From the NCBI GenBank assembly GCA_002163975.1, contig CP019636.1, positions 7,009,501-7,073,500 on the forward strand: 64,000 nucleotides of DNA, given 5' to 3'. Position 1 is the first letter of the stretch. The number at the start of each line of letters is the position of its first letter. The position numbers and the translations under genes were made by a program. Below are positions 25,542-34,764 of this stretch, one piece after another. Source of the stretch: Nostocales cyanobacterium HT-58-2. GTDB lineage: Bacteria; Cyanobacteriota; Cyanobacteriia; Cyanobacteriales; Nostocaceae. The notes under the pieces were generated by a model. The model did no database searches. It had not been told where the DNA came from and saw only the letters and a program-made list of their open reading frames with translations.

Positions 25542-25769
25542 TTAGCGGAAGGACTCAGTAATAACTGTGAGTGCTATCATGCAAAACAGGATAAGTCCTA
25601 ACCGCGAAACCAAAGCTACAAATAGCGACAACAGCATAACGGAAATCTCTGCTGCACCAAAAGTCATTGACAAAATATAGGCGATCGCAAAACCAACTAA
25701 TGCGAGTAAAAAATATTTGAGAGAATGGGACACTAGTATGAATAGACGACTGTCCTGATTTGATCTCAT
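25542..25769 (-). CDS. Small two-helix membrane protein, function unknown
   Basis: 75 residues from ATG 25769, preceded by GGAGG at a 9-bp distance; a longer frame to 25850 has no comparable ribosome-binding site. Two hydrophobic helices (about 14-34 and 40-65) with a short polar N-terminus and ending TVITESFR. Not recognised. It converges with the MOSC gene across 13 bp. Confidence 0.5.
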   Translation of the reverse strand: MRSNQDSRLFILVSHSLKYFLLALVGFAIAYILSMTFGAAEISVMLLSLFVALVSRLGLILFCMIALTVITESFR

Positions 25770-25862
25770 AATTCTTGTCCTCCATATAAGGGAATCTATC
25801 TCAGCAACAAAGTGGAAAAGGCTTTCATGACCCAGCTTGTCCAGCAGCAAGTTACAACAGTT

Positions 25863-26111
25863 CTACTCGATGTGAGTAGGGGTAGGATTGGGAATGCTAT
25901 CCTCATTGGGAGCCTGAACAGATTTAGAATTAACACTGATAAGAATCAAGGCGATAGCTGCAATGATGAATAGCAGCCAATTAGGAGATGGGGCGATATC
26001 TCGAACGTCATACGATTCACGACAGTGAGGGCAAAAGTAAATATTGCCATTTTGAGGATGTTGTTCAAAACGACAAGGGGGAAAAGGATGATCTTGATAT
26101 TTACAACTCAT
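25863..26111 (-). CDS. Small membrane-anchored zinc-ribbon protein
   Basis: 82 residues from ATG 26111 (GAGG upstream). Cysteines C3, C12, C26 and C29 (MSCKYQ, PPCRFEQ and YFCPHCRESYD) form a likely zinc ribbon, followed by one membrane helix (about 44-62) and a Pro-rich tail. The layout is that of a cytosolic zinc-binding head on a single-pass anchor. No known family name is assigned. Same direction as the 75-residue protein 93 bp away, so they may share a transcript. Confidence 0.55.
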   Translation of the reverse strand: MSCKYQDHPFPPCRFEQHPQNGNIYFCPHCRESYDVRDIAPSPNWLLFIIAAIALILISVNSKSVQAPNEDSIPNPTPTHIE

Positions 26112-26416
26112 AGATAAAAACCTCGCAGTCATTGCAGTTTTATAGAAAAACGTATGAGTATGGCATCTCAGGTCTTGCACCTAGAAATTTGAATGTCAAA
26201 TCTAAGACTAAGTGCCAAATGTCAGAGAAAACGAATTTATGCAAAAAGCCGGGAAGTGCTTTAATCACCTCTCCGGCTTGTAAACTTCTCGTTTATCGAA
26301 AGCCAAATGTTTCATAATTGCAGCTATTGAATTTTGCGATTGATTTCACCCAGCTATTTGTTGTCTCAACTGTTAGGTAGCTGTGGGAAGGATAAGGATA
26401 TGTAATTTTTTATTTT
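26112..26416. other. Intergenic region with terminator of the 26.4-kb gene
   Basis: 305 bases. Besides the hairpin at 26246-26279 nothing is recognised. Confidence 0.35.
26246..26279 (-). terminator. Probable rho-independent terminator (minus strand)
   Basis: AAGCCGG pairs with CCGGCTT, with GTG/CAC pairs inside. On the minus strand it ends CCGGCTTTTTGCAT. It lies downstream of the hypothetical gene 26417-26809. Confidence 0.6.
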
Positions 26417-26809
26417 TTAAGTTTTTTTGCGGGACAGCCGCCATCCAATCCAATTTTCTGAGATCTGTTCGTAAATCTGTTGGATTTCCTCCAATTCCTT
26501 CTTATTAAGAAGGTATCGGTGACTGGTATGTCCACCTACTTCAACGATGGTTTCGTAATTACCCTTTTTGCTACGGGTGATAAACTCGCCATGTCCAGTT
26601 TCCGACAATGATTGAATCAGTAAAAAGCTCACGTGAGAAAAAACTGGGTGCAATTCAATTAAGTAGGATGGCTGCGGGTAAAAGTCTCGCCTCCGTATTT
26701 TATCTACTGTATCTACAGGTGATCCTGTCGTAGATGCATCTCCAAACTTTAAATGCATCCTAACGGCATCGGATCTACTCAAAAATTCTTGGAATTGTGA
26801 GAAGGTCAT
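26417..26809 (-). CDS. Hypothetical protein, 130 residues
   Basis: Soluble, mixed alpha/beta: MTFSQFQEFLSRSD at the start, a central RRRDFYPQPSYLIELHPVF and VSFLLIQSL, then a basic C-terminal helix (KKELEEIQQIYEQISENWIG). GGAGA lies 8 bp before the ATG. It has its own terminator and codon use like its neighbours, so it is probably a real gene. No family recognised. The next gene rightward is the large STAND protein, divergently oriented across 820 bp. Confidence 0.6.
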   Translation of the reverse strand: MTFSQFQEFLSRSDAVRMHLKFGDASTTGSPVDTVDKIRRRDFYPQPSYLIELHPVFSHVSFLLIQSLSETGHGEFITRSKKGNYETIVEVGGHTSHRYLLNKKELEEIQQIYEQISENWIGWRLSRKKT

Positions 26810-27629
26810 ATTAGTTTCTCCGTGAGGTTAACCGTTAGTCCAAACTCATAGCCATCAGCGGAACTGGTGCTAGAAAGCTGCAAAATACTTATCTGCCAGT
26901 AGAACGTTACTATGTTCTATTATTTATCTCACATATATATAACTTACATATAATGTAGTATATAGCCAACACAAATTTCAAGTATCAAAATAAAATTTTT
27001 CCTGCTAGATATATGTAAATGATTTTATTTTCTCAAAAACATTTTTCTCACATGACTATATTTTAAGTAAATTTTTATACAAAAAAAGATTGATAAACCG
27101 AATAAAAACAAAAAATTAGAAGTGAGAAAAAATGATTGGCAGTAAAAATTGTAAAGTTCAGATCTTGCACTAGTCCCAACAACTACCTCACAATTCATTT
27201 TGAGGCTCATAGCTAAAGTCTTCTTTCACTGGCAAAGAGCTTGATTCTATTAAGCCTTTAGATTATCTGCGACAGGCTAAATAAGGACGAAAATTTAATG
27301 CTTACTACTGAGAACGTATAACTGACTCAGACTTTGTATTTTTTGCTGGGCATCCTTACTTACATCCTACTTAATAGATGAGCATTACGTGTGCTCAAAA
27401 TACTAAGTCACAAAGATAGAGCTTATCCTGCGCATGAGTGTTGAAATAGTAAACTGTGTTTCTCTTTTGTGAGAGATAGTCAAGTGAGTAAAAATAACTA
27501 TTTGATACGAAATTATTAGTAACAGGTGAGGCGTTTGTGTAATTTTAACGTGAAATATAAATAAATGCTCTTTCCTCTGTTTATCAGCCATGTTATTTAT
27601 AAGGGGGTTATCTCACATACCGATATCTG
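26810..27629. other. 820-bp AT-rich divergent intergenic region
   Basis: Very AT-rich with runs of TATATATAACTTACATATAA near 26930. No gene, structured RNA or repeat is convincing; the short frames at 27025-27210 and 27403-27591 have no family features. The length is generous for a promoter region and might hide a small RNA. Confidence 0.3.
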
Positions 27630-30600
27630 ATGTGGAACTATGGTGAAATGGAGACCGCTACCGATATGTCTCAACTACCTGAAAATTTTATTAAAGAGCT
27701 AGCAACTAATTATGGTGTTACTAGAATCGAGCTAGATACTCTTCTATTGGCATTAAATGACTATTCAGGAGCCAAGATAGCTGAAGAACTGAATATTTCC
27801 CAGCCAGCAGTGAGAAAAAGACTAGGAGAGAGCTATCGCAAATTTGGTATAGAGGGAAGTAGCAACAAAAAACTGAATAATCTTAAACAAAAGCTATCAG
27901 CCCTATACAAACAAAATGCTAAAGCAGATATCAAGGTATTACACGAAGACTGGGGTGAAGCAGTAGACGTTGAAGGTTTTCGGGGTAGAGAAGAAGAACT
28001 TTTGAAGTTAGAACAATGGATTTTGGGTATTAGTTCCCAACGCTGCCGATTGGTGGCATTGTTAGGTATTGGAGGGATTGGCAAAACATTACTAGCAGCA
28101 CGCATCGCTAAAAAATTAGGAGCAACTTTTGATTATCTGATTTGGCGAAGTCTTCGCAATAGCCCACCCTTTGGAGAGATTCTTACACAACTGTTGCAGT
28201 TTTCATCATCTCATAATTCAGAACCTGAGTTGCTAGACAACGATAACAGCAAGATACTACGTCTGATTGATATCCTGAAAAAACGCCGTTGCTTGGTGAT
28301 TTTAGATAACGTAGAATCAGTACTTCGCAGTGGTGAAGGCAAAACCTACGAACAGGCGGGAGAATGGCAACAGGGGTATGAGAACTACGGTTATTTGTTG
28401 CAAAAGGTAGCAGAAGCTGCACATCAGAGTTGTTTGCTCATCACAAGCCGCGAAAAGCCTAAGCAAGTCGCAGCACTGGAAGGGAAAAATCTGCCAGTAA
28501 AGGTGTTGCAGCTCTCAGGACTATATTTAGAAGAAGCTAAAGCAATTCTGGAAGACAAAGGTTTAAAAGATCAAGGACGTTCCTTTTCAAATGCGCAGTT
28601 AAGCGAATTAGTATCACGATACTCCGGGAATCCTCTGGCTCTTAAGATAGTTGCCACGACAATTTATGACCTATTTGACAATGACGTTCAAGAATTTTTA
28701 AATCAAATTGATGAAGAAACCGCAATATACGGAGATATTCGCACTCTTTTAGACCAACAATTTAATCGCCTGTCCGAGTTAGAAAAACAACTGATGTACT
28801 GGCTGGTGATCGCACGCGAATCTGTGTCTTTAACAGAATTAAAATCAGAACTCCTTACACCAGAACCAGCAAATAGAGTGTTAGAAGCTGTCGAATCTCT
28901 ATTACGGCGATCGCTCATTGAAAAAGAAGTCGGTTCCAATAAGTTTGGTCAGCAATCTGTGGTGATGGAATATGTCACAGAACGATTGATTGAACAGGTG
29001 AGTGAAGAAATCATTCAAGGAAAAACCCAGGGATTCGTCAATGCTTACCCATTAATGAAGGCGCGATCGCTTGATTATATCCGCAAAACACAAGAGCGAC
29101 TCATTTTAGAACCTGTCAAAAAGAAACTACTTAGCGTTTTTGGCAATGAACTAGAATCCCATTTACTTCAAATGATCAATTCTCTACAACAGCAGTCTCC
29201 AGTGAAAAAGGGATATGTTGCTGGTAACTTGATCAACTTGCTGCGTCAACTTCAGATTCGTCAACCTGATAAAGAGCAATCTGATATAGATTTAAGTGAG
29301 CATAATTTTTCCAACCTGACTATCTGGCACGCCTATTTCAAAGACGTTAAGTTAAAAGGTACTAGCTTTACAAATGCTGATCTGACTGGTTCTGTCTTTA
29401 AAGAGACAATGTCGAGTTTACAATCCGTCGGATTTAGTCATAACGGAGAGTTTTTTGCTACAGGTGTCATTAATGGAGAAGTACGTCTCTGGCGAACTGC
29501 AGATACCAAACAACTATGCATCTACAGAGGGCATACTGGCTGGATCTGGGCTTTAGACTTCAGTCCAAACAACCAACTCTTAGCTACTGGTAGTGGAGAC
29601 TACACTATTAAAATTTGGCATGTACACTCAGGCGAGTGTCTTCATACACTAAAAGAACATACCAATAAAGTTTACTCCGTTGCTTTCAACTTAGATAGTC
29701 GTATCTTAGCTAGTGCTAGTGAAGACGGAACCATAAAATTGTGGGATGTTAAGACTGGACACTGCCTGAAAACTCTTAAGGAACATAGTGGTTGGGTTTG
29801 GTCAGTGGCTTTTAGTCCTGTTAAAGATGGTGTCCTTGCCAGTAGCAGTGCTGATGGAACAATCATGCTTTGGGATATCCACAAAGGTGAATGTCTTAAA
29901 ACCTTACAAGGACATACTAGCCAAGTTTGGTCTATTACCTTTAGTCCAGATGGGCAAATGCTAGCAAGTAGCAGTGAGGACCAAACTATCAAACTTTGGG
30001 ATATTTCCACAGGAGAATGCTGGAAGACACTGGAAGAGCCTGGTAAAAAAATATATAAAATACGCTTTAGTCCTGATGGAAAAACACTGAGTAGTTGTGG
30101 CGAAGACTGGATAATTCAGTTATGGAATATACACACGGGAAAATGTCTCAGAACCTTACACGGACATACCAGTCAAGTGTGGGATATTGCTTTTAGCCCC
30201 GACGGGCGGACGTTGCTAAGCAGCAGCGATGACCAAACAGCAAGGCTTTGGGATGTGGCAACAGGCAATTGCTTGAACCAGTTACAAGGCTATACCCGTG
30301 ATATTTACTCAGTAGCATTTAGTCCAGATAGCAAAATTCTGGCTAGTGGTCGTGATGACAATATGATCAGGCTATGGGACTTGCGTAAGTATAATTACCA
30401 TACACTTAGGGGGCATACAGGACGCATTCGTTCTGTGGCATTTCGTCCAGATGGACAAATGCTTGCCAGTGGCAGCGCCGACCACAATATCAAGCTTTGG
30501 GATATCAGAGATATTAGTAACAGCAAATGTATCCAAACGTTAACAGGACACACTAATTGGGTGTGGACAGTGGTTTTCAGTCCTGATGGACAAACCCTTG

Positions 30601-31283
30601 TTAGCAGCAGTGAAGACCGAACGATTCGAGTCTGGAATATCAAAACAGGCTCTTGCTTCAAGGTATTAGAAGGACATAACTACTGGGTTTGGACGGTTGC
30701 TTTTAGTCCTGATGGACGAACCCTTGCCAGTGGCAGTGCTGATAGTACAGTCAAGCTATGGAATCTTTCTACAGGCGAATGTATTAAAACTTTAACAGAC
30801 CACAAAGACTCAGTTTGGTCAGTTGCATTCAGTCCAGATGGTAAATTTCTGGCAAGTGGTAGCGAAGACCAAACCGTGAAACTATGGAACCTTAGCACAG
30901 GTGAATGTTTTCAAACGCTAGAGGGACATAGCAAACAAGTTTATTCAGTTACCTTTAGTCCTGACGGACAAATTCTTGCTAGTGGTAGTGGCGATGCAAC
31001 CGTTAGATTGTGGAAAGTCAGTACAGGTGACTGTTTAGGTATTCTTAGGCGTGAACAAACAGGAACAATCCGCTCAGTAGCGTTTAGTTCTGATGGTCAG
31101 CTCATTGCCTGTGGAGGCGAAGATGAGAATATACAGCTTTGGGATGTAGACAGTCGCAACCAACGGCAGCCGCTTAAGTCCAATCATTTGTATGAGCGTA
31201 TGGATATTACAGGTGTTGTCGGTCTAACAGATGCTGAGAAAGCTTCTTTGAAGGCTTTGGGTGCGATTGAACGAGGTGAGTGA
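27630..31283 (+). CDS. STAND protein: HTH, NB-ARC and 14 WD40 repeats
   Basis: 1217 residues; ATG 27648 is a second start. Order: N-terminal HTH (about 20-85; AKIAEELNISQPAVRKRLGE, vMAP-like); NB-ARC ATPase with P-loop LLGIGGIGKT (144-153) and a RCLVILDNVES Walker B; a winged-helix/linker to about 530; a short pentapeptide-like stretch (LSEHNFSNL to FTNADLTGSVF); then 14 WD40 repeats, enough for two seven-blade propellers; conserved tail ITGVVGLTDAEKASLKALGA. Such STAND ATPases act as ligand-triggered oligomeric switches; the propellers sense the ligand. No effector enzyme domain is seen, so the output is probably through the HTH or a partner. Defence or signalling roles are both possible. 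Confidence 0.9.
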   Translation: MWNYGEMETATDMSQLPENFIKELATNYGVTRIELDTLLLALNDYSGAKIAEELNISQPAVRKRLGESYRKFGIEGSSNKKLNNLKQKLSALYKQNAKADIKVLHEDWGEAVDVEGFRGREEELLKLEQWILGISSQRCRLVALLGIGGIGKTLLAARIAKKLGATFDYLIWRSLRNSPPFGEILTQLLQFSSSHNSEPELLDNDNSKILRLIDILKKRRCLVILDNVESVLRSGEGKTYEQAGEWQQGYENYGYLLQKVAEAAHQSCLLITSREKPKQVAALEGKNLPVKVLQLSGLYLEEAKAILEDKGLKDQGRSFSNAQLSELVSRYSGNPLALKIVATTIYDLFDNDVQEFLNQIDEETAIYGDIRTLLDQQFNRLSELEKQLMYWLVIARESVSLTELKSELLTPEPANRVLEAVESLLRRSLIEKEVGSNKFGQQSVVMEYVTERLIEQVSEEIIQGKTQGFVNAYPLMKARSLDYIRKTQERLILEPVKKKLLSVFGNELESHLLQMINSLQQQSPVKKGYVAGNLINLLRQLQIRQPDKEQSDIDLSEHNFSNLTIWHAYFKDVKLKGTSFTNADLTGSVFKETMSSLQSVGFSHNGEFFATGVINGEVRLWRTADTKQLCIYRGHTGWIWALDFSPNNQLLATGSGDYTIKIWHVHSGECLHTLKEHTNKVYSVAFNLDSRILASASEDGTIKLWDVKTGHCLKTLKEHSGWVWSVAFSPVKDGVLASSSADGTIMLWDIHKGECLKTLQGHTSQVWSITFSPDGQMLASSSEDQTIKLWDISTGECWKTLEEPGKKIYKIRFSPDGKTLSSCGEDWIIQLWNIHTGKCLRTLHGHTSQVWDIAFSPDGRTLLSSSDDQTARLWDVATGNCLNQLQGYTRDIYSVAFSPDSKILASGRDDNMIRLWDLRKYNYHTLRGHTGRIRSVAFRPDGQMLASGSADHNIKLWDIRDISNSKCIQTLTGHTNWVWTVVFSPDGQTLVSSSEDRTIRVWNIKTGSCFKVLEGHNYWVWTVAFSPDGRTLASGSADSTVKLWNLSTGECIKTLTDHKDSVWSVAFSPDGKFLASGSEDQTVKLWNLSTGECFQTLEGHSKQVYSVTFSPDGQILASGSGDATVRLWKVSTGDCLGILRREQTGTIRSVAFSSDGQLIACGGEDENIQLWDVDSRNQRQPLKSNHLYERMDITGVVGLTDAEKASLKALGAIERGE

Positions 31284-31398
31284 TTGTTTGTGTAAAAATA
31301 CCTAAACTCGATTTTCTCTAGATATAAAATAAACAAACAAATAAGGTTATGTAAAGCTTCAGTGAAGGTGGGAATTTGTATGTAATATGTCAAGGTGG

Positions 31399-31437
31399 TA
31401 TGTCAAGTTGTCATGCATCACATGACAACTTGACATA
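31399..31437. promoter_or_regulatory. Perfect 17-bp inverted repeat (operator, terminator or small-RNA hairpin)
   Basis: TATGTCAAGTTGTCATG (31399-31415), five-base loop CATCA, then its exact complement (31421-31437). A third half-unit, ATATGTCAAG, precedes it at 31386-31395. It lies 115 bp after the STAND gene and about 60 bp before the radical SAM frame. The 3' side has only a weak TTTATTATT run, so it is not a classic terminator. Confidence 0.7.
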
Positions 31438-31498
31438 TGTTTATTATTCAGGTGTACTACCATTATAATGATAAAAAAAACACGTCGGCTCCCAACCG

Positions 31499-33217
31499 TT
31501 GAGTTTGTTGTTTAGCCTTATTTTGTACTCTTTCAGCAAGGTAAAGGCATACAAATTACTTTTAACATATGTCAAATATAAGACTAGAATCGTATTAGTT
31601 GGTGAACTCCTAAAATACAGAAGCTTTAACGGAGCTAACAAAGCCTTATCCGTTCTCGCTTCTAGTTTGCACAACTCAGGCTTTACCAACGTTGTGCAGT
31701 TAGATTTGGAACGCCCCAACCTTTCTATTGAAAATGTCTTAAGTGAACTGACTAATGCCGATTTAGTTATCTTTGCAGGATGCATGACTCCTCAATGGCA
31801 GGAGATAGACGAACACACAAAAAAAGTCTTTGATGAACTGCAAAGTTTAGGTAGAACAAACGTGCCTATTTTAGTTGGAGGATATGCCACTAAAGGAGTT
31901 GAGGATATCGCACAAATCACTCCTTGGATAACTGCATTTTGTGAAGGCGAGGGCGAAGAATCTATTGTCGAAATTGCTCATGTAGTTGCTAGAGGGGCTT
32001 TCTATCAAGATATGCCTCACTTACCAGGATTATGTTTTGTAGATAGAGATGGCAAAATTTGCCATTCTAATCCTAGTGATAGCAAAACTAGCAGATTCCA
32101 TCGTTCCATAGCTCATCGAGTGAGCAACTTTGATGACATTGACCAAAATTTTGGTCTTGTCCATGTCCCCCAAATTCACAACATGGACATTTTTAAATCT
32201 CCAGACGGGAGACAACTCAAAACCGTACAACTTTTCACCCAAAGAGGATGTGCTTGGAGGTGTGGATTCTGTAACAAAAGTAATGAGAGAAATAATGTTG
32301 TGAGGCTTAGTGAAAAATCTCTTCGTAGGCAATTAAGACAACTCAAGCAGCGTGGTTTTGAAGCAGTTTATTTAGATGTTGACAGCTTCACTGTTCATGA
32401 GAACGCAGCAAGGCGAGAAGCAGAAATTCTCAAACAAGAAGGGTTTGTTTGGGGTTCTAATACAAGAATCGACTTGATTGACTACGAGCAGATGCACTAC
32501 CTCGTAGAGCATAATTGTGTGTATATGTTCTTTGGTGTAGAGCATACTTCACTAGAAGTTTTGCTGGCTATCCATAAGTTTAATGGCTCTCTCCAAAGTC
32601 AAATTAAGCAAGCTCAAGATTACCCAGCAAAAGTAAAGAGAGTTTTTAGAGACATGGCTAGGGTTGGCTTGCCAAGTAGCTATTTTGTCATCCTGGGATT
32701 ACCAAAAGCAAAACTAAACGACAGCAAGAGAGAAATTGTCGGTTATGAACCAACGACTTTTCAAGACGACATAAATACTATCCAATTTGGGCTAGAAAAA
32801 TGCAACCCAGATTTCCTAAATTTAAATATACTAAGATTTTTGCCTGGTAGTGTTGCTGCTGATATACCTGCTCATCCAGCTTACTCATGTGTGCGTCCCA
32901 CTGGAGAAAAGCCAATTACTGCTGGATACTTCTTACCACGTGCTGCAAAGCACTACAATTATTCAGTCTCCCTAAATCCTGGAGTTTATCGGCTCTGTGG
33001 CGTAGATAAGAATCAACCCATAACAACTGCTATAGATCCCGAACGAATTTATGAAACAATGCGCTGCACAATGGAATTGATTAACGCCAAGATTGACGCT
33101 GGAGGTAAACCAACCAAGTTGTTTATTGATAGAGATTTGCTGGCTGTAGGTTTGGTTAACAAAGATGAAAAGGGAAGATATGCGATCGCTCCTTTGGAGG
33201 ATTTTGCTGGTATTTAA
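31499..33217 (+). CDS. Radical SAM protein with cobalamin-binding-like N-terminal domain
   Basis: 572 residues from TTG 31499. The true start is uncertain because no ATG is in frame before the conserved KTRIVLVGELLKYRSF strand at residue 28. The N-terminal ~150 residues form a Rossmann-type B12-binding-like domain lacking the DxHxxG cobalamin-ligand motif. The radical SAM cluster motif is C251-x3-C255-x2-C258 (RGCAWRCGFCNKSN). Later motifs include FFGVEHTSLEVL and YFVILGLP. The family covers methyltransferases and other radical reactions; substrate unknown. The sequence upstream carries a large palindrome. The following gene is a K+ channel, 55 bp away on the same strand. Confidence 0.82.
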   Translation: MSLLFSLILYSFSKVKAYKLLLTYVKYKTRIVLVGELLKYRSFNGANKALSVLASSLHNSGFTNVVQLDLERPNLSIENVLSELTNADLVIFAGCMTPQWQEIDEHTKKVFDELQSLGRTNVPILVGGYATKGVEDIAQITPWITAFCEGEGEESIVEIAHVVARGAFYQDMPHLPGLCFVDRDGKICHSNPSDSKTSRFHRSIAHRVSNFDDIDQNFGLVHVPQIHNMDIFKSPDGRQLKTVQLFTQRGCAWRCGFCNKSNERNNVVRLSEKSLRRQLRQLKQRGFEAVYLDVDSFTVHENAARREAEILKQEGFVWGSNTRIDLIDYEQMHYLVEHNCVYMFFGVEHTSLEVLLAIHKFNGSLQSQIKQAQDYPAKVKRVFRDMARVGLPSSYFVILGLPKAKLNDSKREIVGYEPTTFQDDINTIQFGLEKCNPDFLNLNILRFLPGSVAADIPAHPAYSCVRPTGEKPITAGYFLPRAAKHYNYSVSLNPGVYRLCGVDKNQPITTAIDPERIYETMRCTMELINAKIDAGGKPTKLFIDRDLLAVGLVNKDEKGRYAIAPLEDFAGI

Positions 33218-33272
33218 TTGGATAATTGAGTAATATCTATCCTCAATTCTTGCTACCATCTCTTCCTCGTCG

Positions 33273-34163
33273 ATGAAAAAGACTCGTCGCAAAGCCCCAA
33301 AACTTCGGATGATTAACCGAGACGGCGGCTTCAACGTCGTACGTATCGGTGCATCTAACTACCGTTGGCGCGATCCATATCATTTGCTACTCACGCTTTG
33401 CTGGTATAAAACTTTAGGACTTATCAGTTTAGGGTATGTACTTGCCAATGCCTTCTTTGCCTTGGCGTATCTTGCAGGCGGTGATGGTATTGAAAACGCG
33501 CGTCCGGGTAATTTCCTCGATGCCTTTTTTTTCAGTGTGCAAACTATGGCATCTATTGGTTATGGGGCGATGTATCCGAAAACATTGTACGCCAATGTCT
33601 TAGTGACCATAGAAGCCCTGCTAGGGCTTATAGGATTGGCAATGGCAACTGGGCTAATGTTTGCCCGGTTTTCGCTTCCCAAAGCGCGAGTCATGTTTAG
33701 CCGTGTGGCAGTCATAACTCCCTATAACGGTATGCCAACTCTGATGTTTCGGGTAGCCAATGAACGCCAAAACTGGATTTTAGAAGCACAAGTCCGGGTG
33801 ACTTTGGCACGTAGTGAAATCAGTAAAGAAGGAGACGTGATGCGTCGATTTTTTGATATGCCACTGCTTCGCAGTCACTCACCACTTTTTGCCCTAAGCT
33901 GGACTGTGATGCATACAATTGACGAAAGTAGTCCCTTGTATGGAGTCACACCAGAGGTGATGATTGAAGACGATATGGAAGTCGTGGTTACCTTGATAGG
34001 TGTTGATGAAACCGTATCTCAAACTATCCATGCCCGTCACTCGTATATTGCAGAGGAAATTCTTTGGAATATGCGTTTTGTCGATATTTTGTCAAAGACA
34101 CGGGAGGGCAGGCGCAGCATTGATTACTCGCGCTTTCATGATGTCATGCCAATTGGAGATTAA
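33273..34163 (+). CDS. Inward-rectifier-type potassium channel (KirBac family)
   Basis: 296 residues. N-terminal slide-helix region RWRDPYHLLLTLCWYK, first helix, pore helix and selectivity filter TMASIGYG (91-98; consensus T-I-G-Y-G with S for T), second helix with GLIGLAMATGLMFARF, then the Kir-type immunoglobulin-like cytoplasmic domain (residues about 130-290) with RVANERQNWILEAQVRV, ALSWTVMHTIDESSPLYG and ARHSYIAEEI. This matches KirBac channels in length and domains. It forms tetrameric K+ channels in the inner membrane; ligand gating is not visible in the sequence. Confidence 0.93.
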   Translation: MKKTRRKAPKLRMINRDGGFNVVRIGASNYRWRDPYHLLLTLCWYKTLGLISLGYVLANAFFALAYLAGGDGIENARPGNFLDAFFFSVQTMASIGYGAMYPKTLYANVLVTIEALLGLIGLAMATGLMFARFSLPKARVMFSRVAVITPYNGMPTLMFRVANERQNWILEAQVRVTLARSEISKEGDVMRRFFDMPLLRSHSPLFALSWTVMHTIDESSPLYGVTPEVMIEDDMEVVVTLIGVDETVSQTIHARHSYIAEEILWNMRFVDILSKTREGRRSIDYSRFHDVMPIGD

Positions 34164-34365
34164 GCTGCATAATGAAAACTACTGTAAACACTCTCTTAAA
34201 CCCACCAAATCCTAGACACGTTTAGACACATTAGGGAATTTTTGCAAAAATAATACCGGAAGTAGAAACTAACCGTACTGCATATATTGTTATAGGTAGA
34301 TGTCACTCTTTGTCCAGCCTTTTATATTCGTATGTTATAAATCCCTGATAGGAGATAGCAGTACT

Positions 34366-34731
34366 ATGGGTTGGTTAAAAAGACTTTTTGGACTGGAAAA
34401 ACCTCAAAATGCACAAGTGAATCCTACTCCGCAGCCAGCACAACAAGCTCAACAAGCTCAAGCTCCTGCTGCAACTCAGCAAATTCCTCCAGAGCGTGTA
34501 GGATTAAATGGAGAATATGACCAAAGCGGTTTGGCAAAGCGGGTAGCACTCGCATTTGACCAAGATCAACAATTAGATGATGTGGATACCCTTTGGGTAG
34601 CTCAGACAGGCAGTAATGTGGTGTTAAAGGGCAAAGTTCCCAGCCAAGACATTCTTAACAAAATGGTTTCTGTAGCACGTTCGGTTAATGGTGCCACTGC
34701 GGTTGATACTAGCCAAGTGACAATTGGCTAA
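34366..34731 (+). CDS. BON-domain protein
   Basis: 121 residues from ATG 34366 (AGGAG 11 bp upstream); an upstream frame to 34300 lacks support. N-terminus MGWLKRLFGLEK is an amphipathic basic helix that could bind membrane, followed by a Gln/Pro/Ala-rich linker (QQAQQAQAPAATQQ) and a BON domain (about 55-120; ALAFDQDQQLDDVDTLWV, VVLKGKVPSQDILNKMVSVA). BON domains bind phospholipids or fold beside LysM domains. No export signal. Function in cyanobacteria is not established. Confidence 0.82.
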   Translation: MGWLKRLFGLEKPQNAQVNPTPQPAQQAQQAQAPAATQQIPPERVGLNGEYDQSGLAKRVALAFDQDQQLDDVDTLWVAQTGSNVVLKGKVPSQDILNKMVSVARSVNGATAVDTSQVTIG

Positions 34732-34764
34732 GCGCTTAAGAAAATATGGTGGGCGATGCCCACC

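Noticed and set aside
27025..27591. Two short minus-strand frames in the AT-rich region before the STAND gene
   Set aside because: Composition is that of random AT-rich DNA and no start signals are visible.
29672..30898. Long minus-strand frames opposite the WD40 repeats
   Set aside because: They are shadows produced by the repeated codons of the propeller on the other strand.
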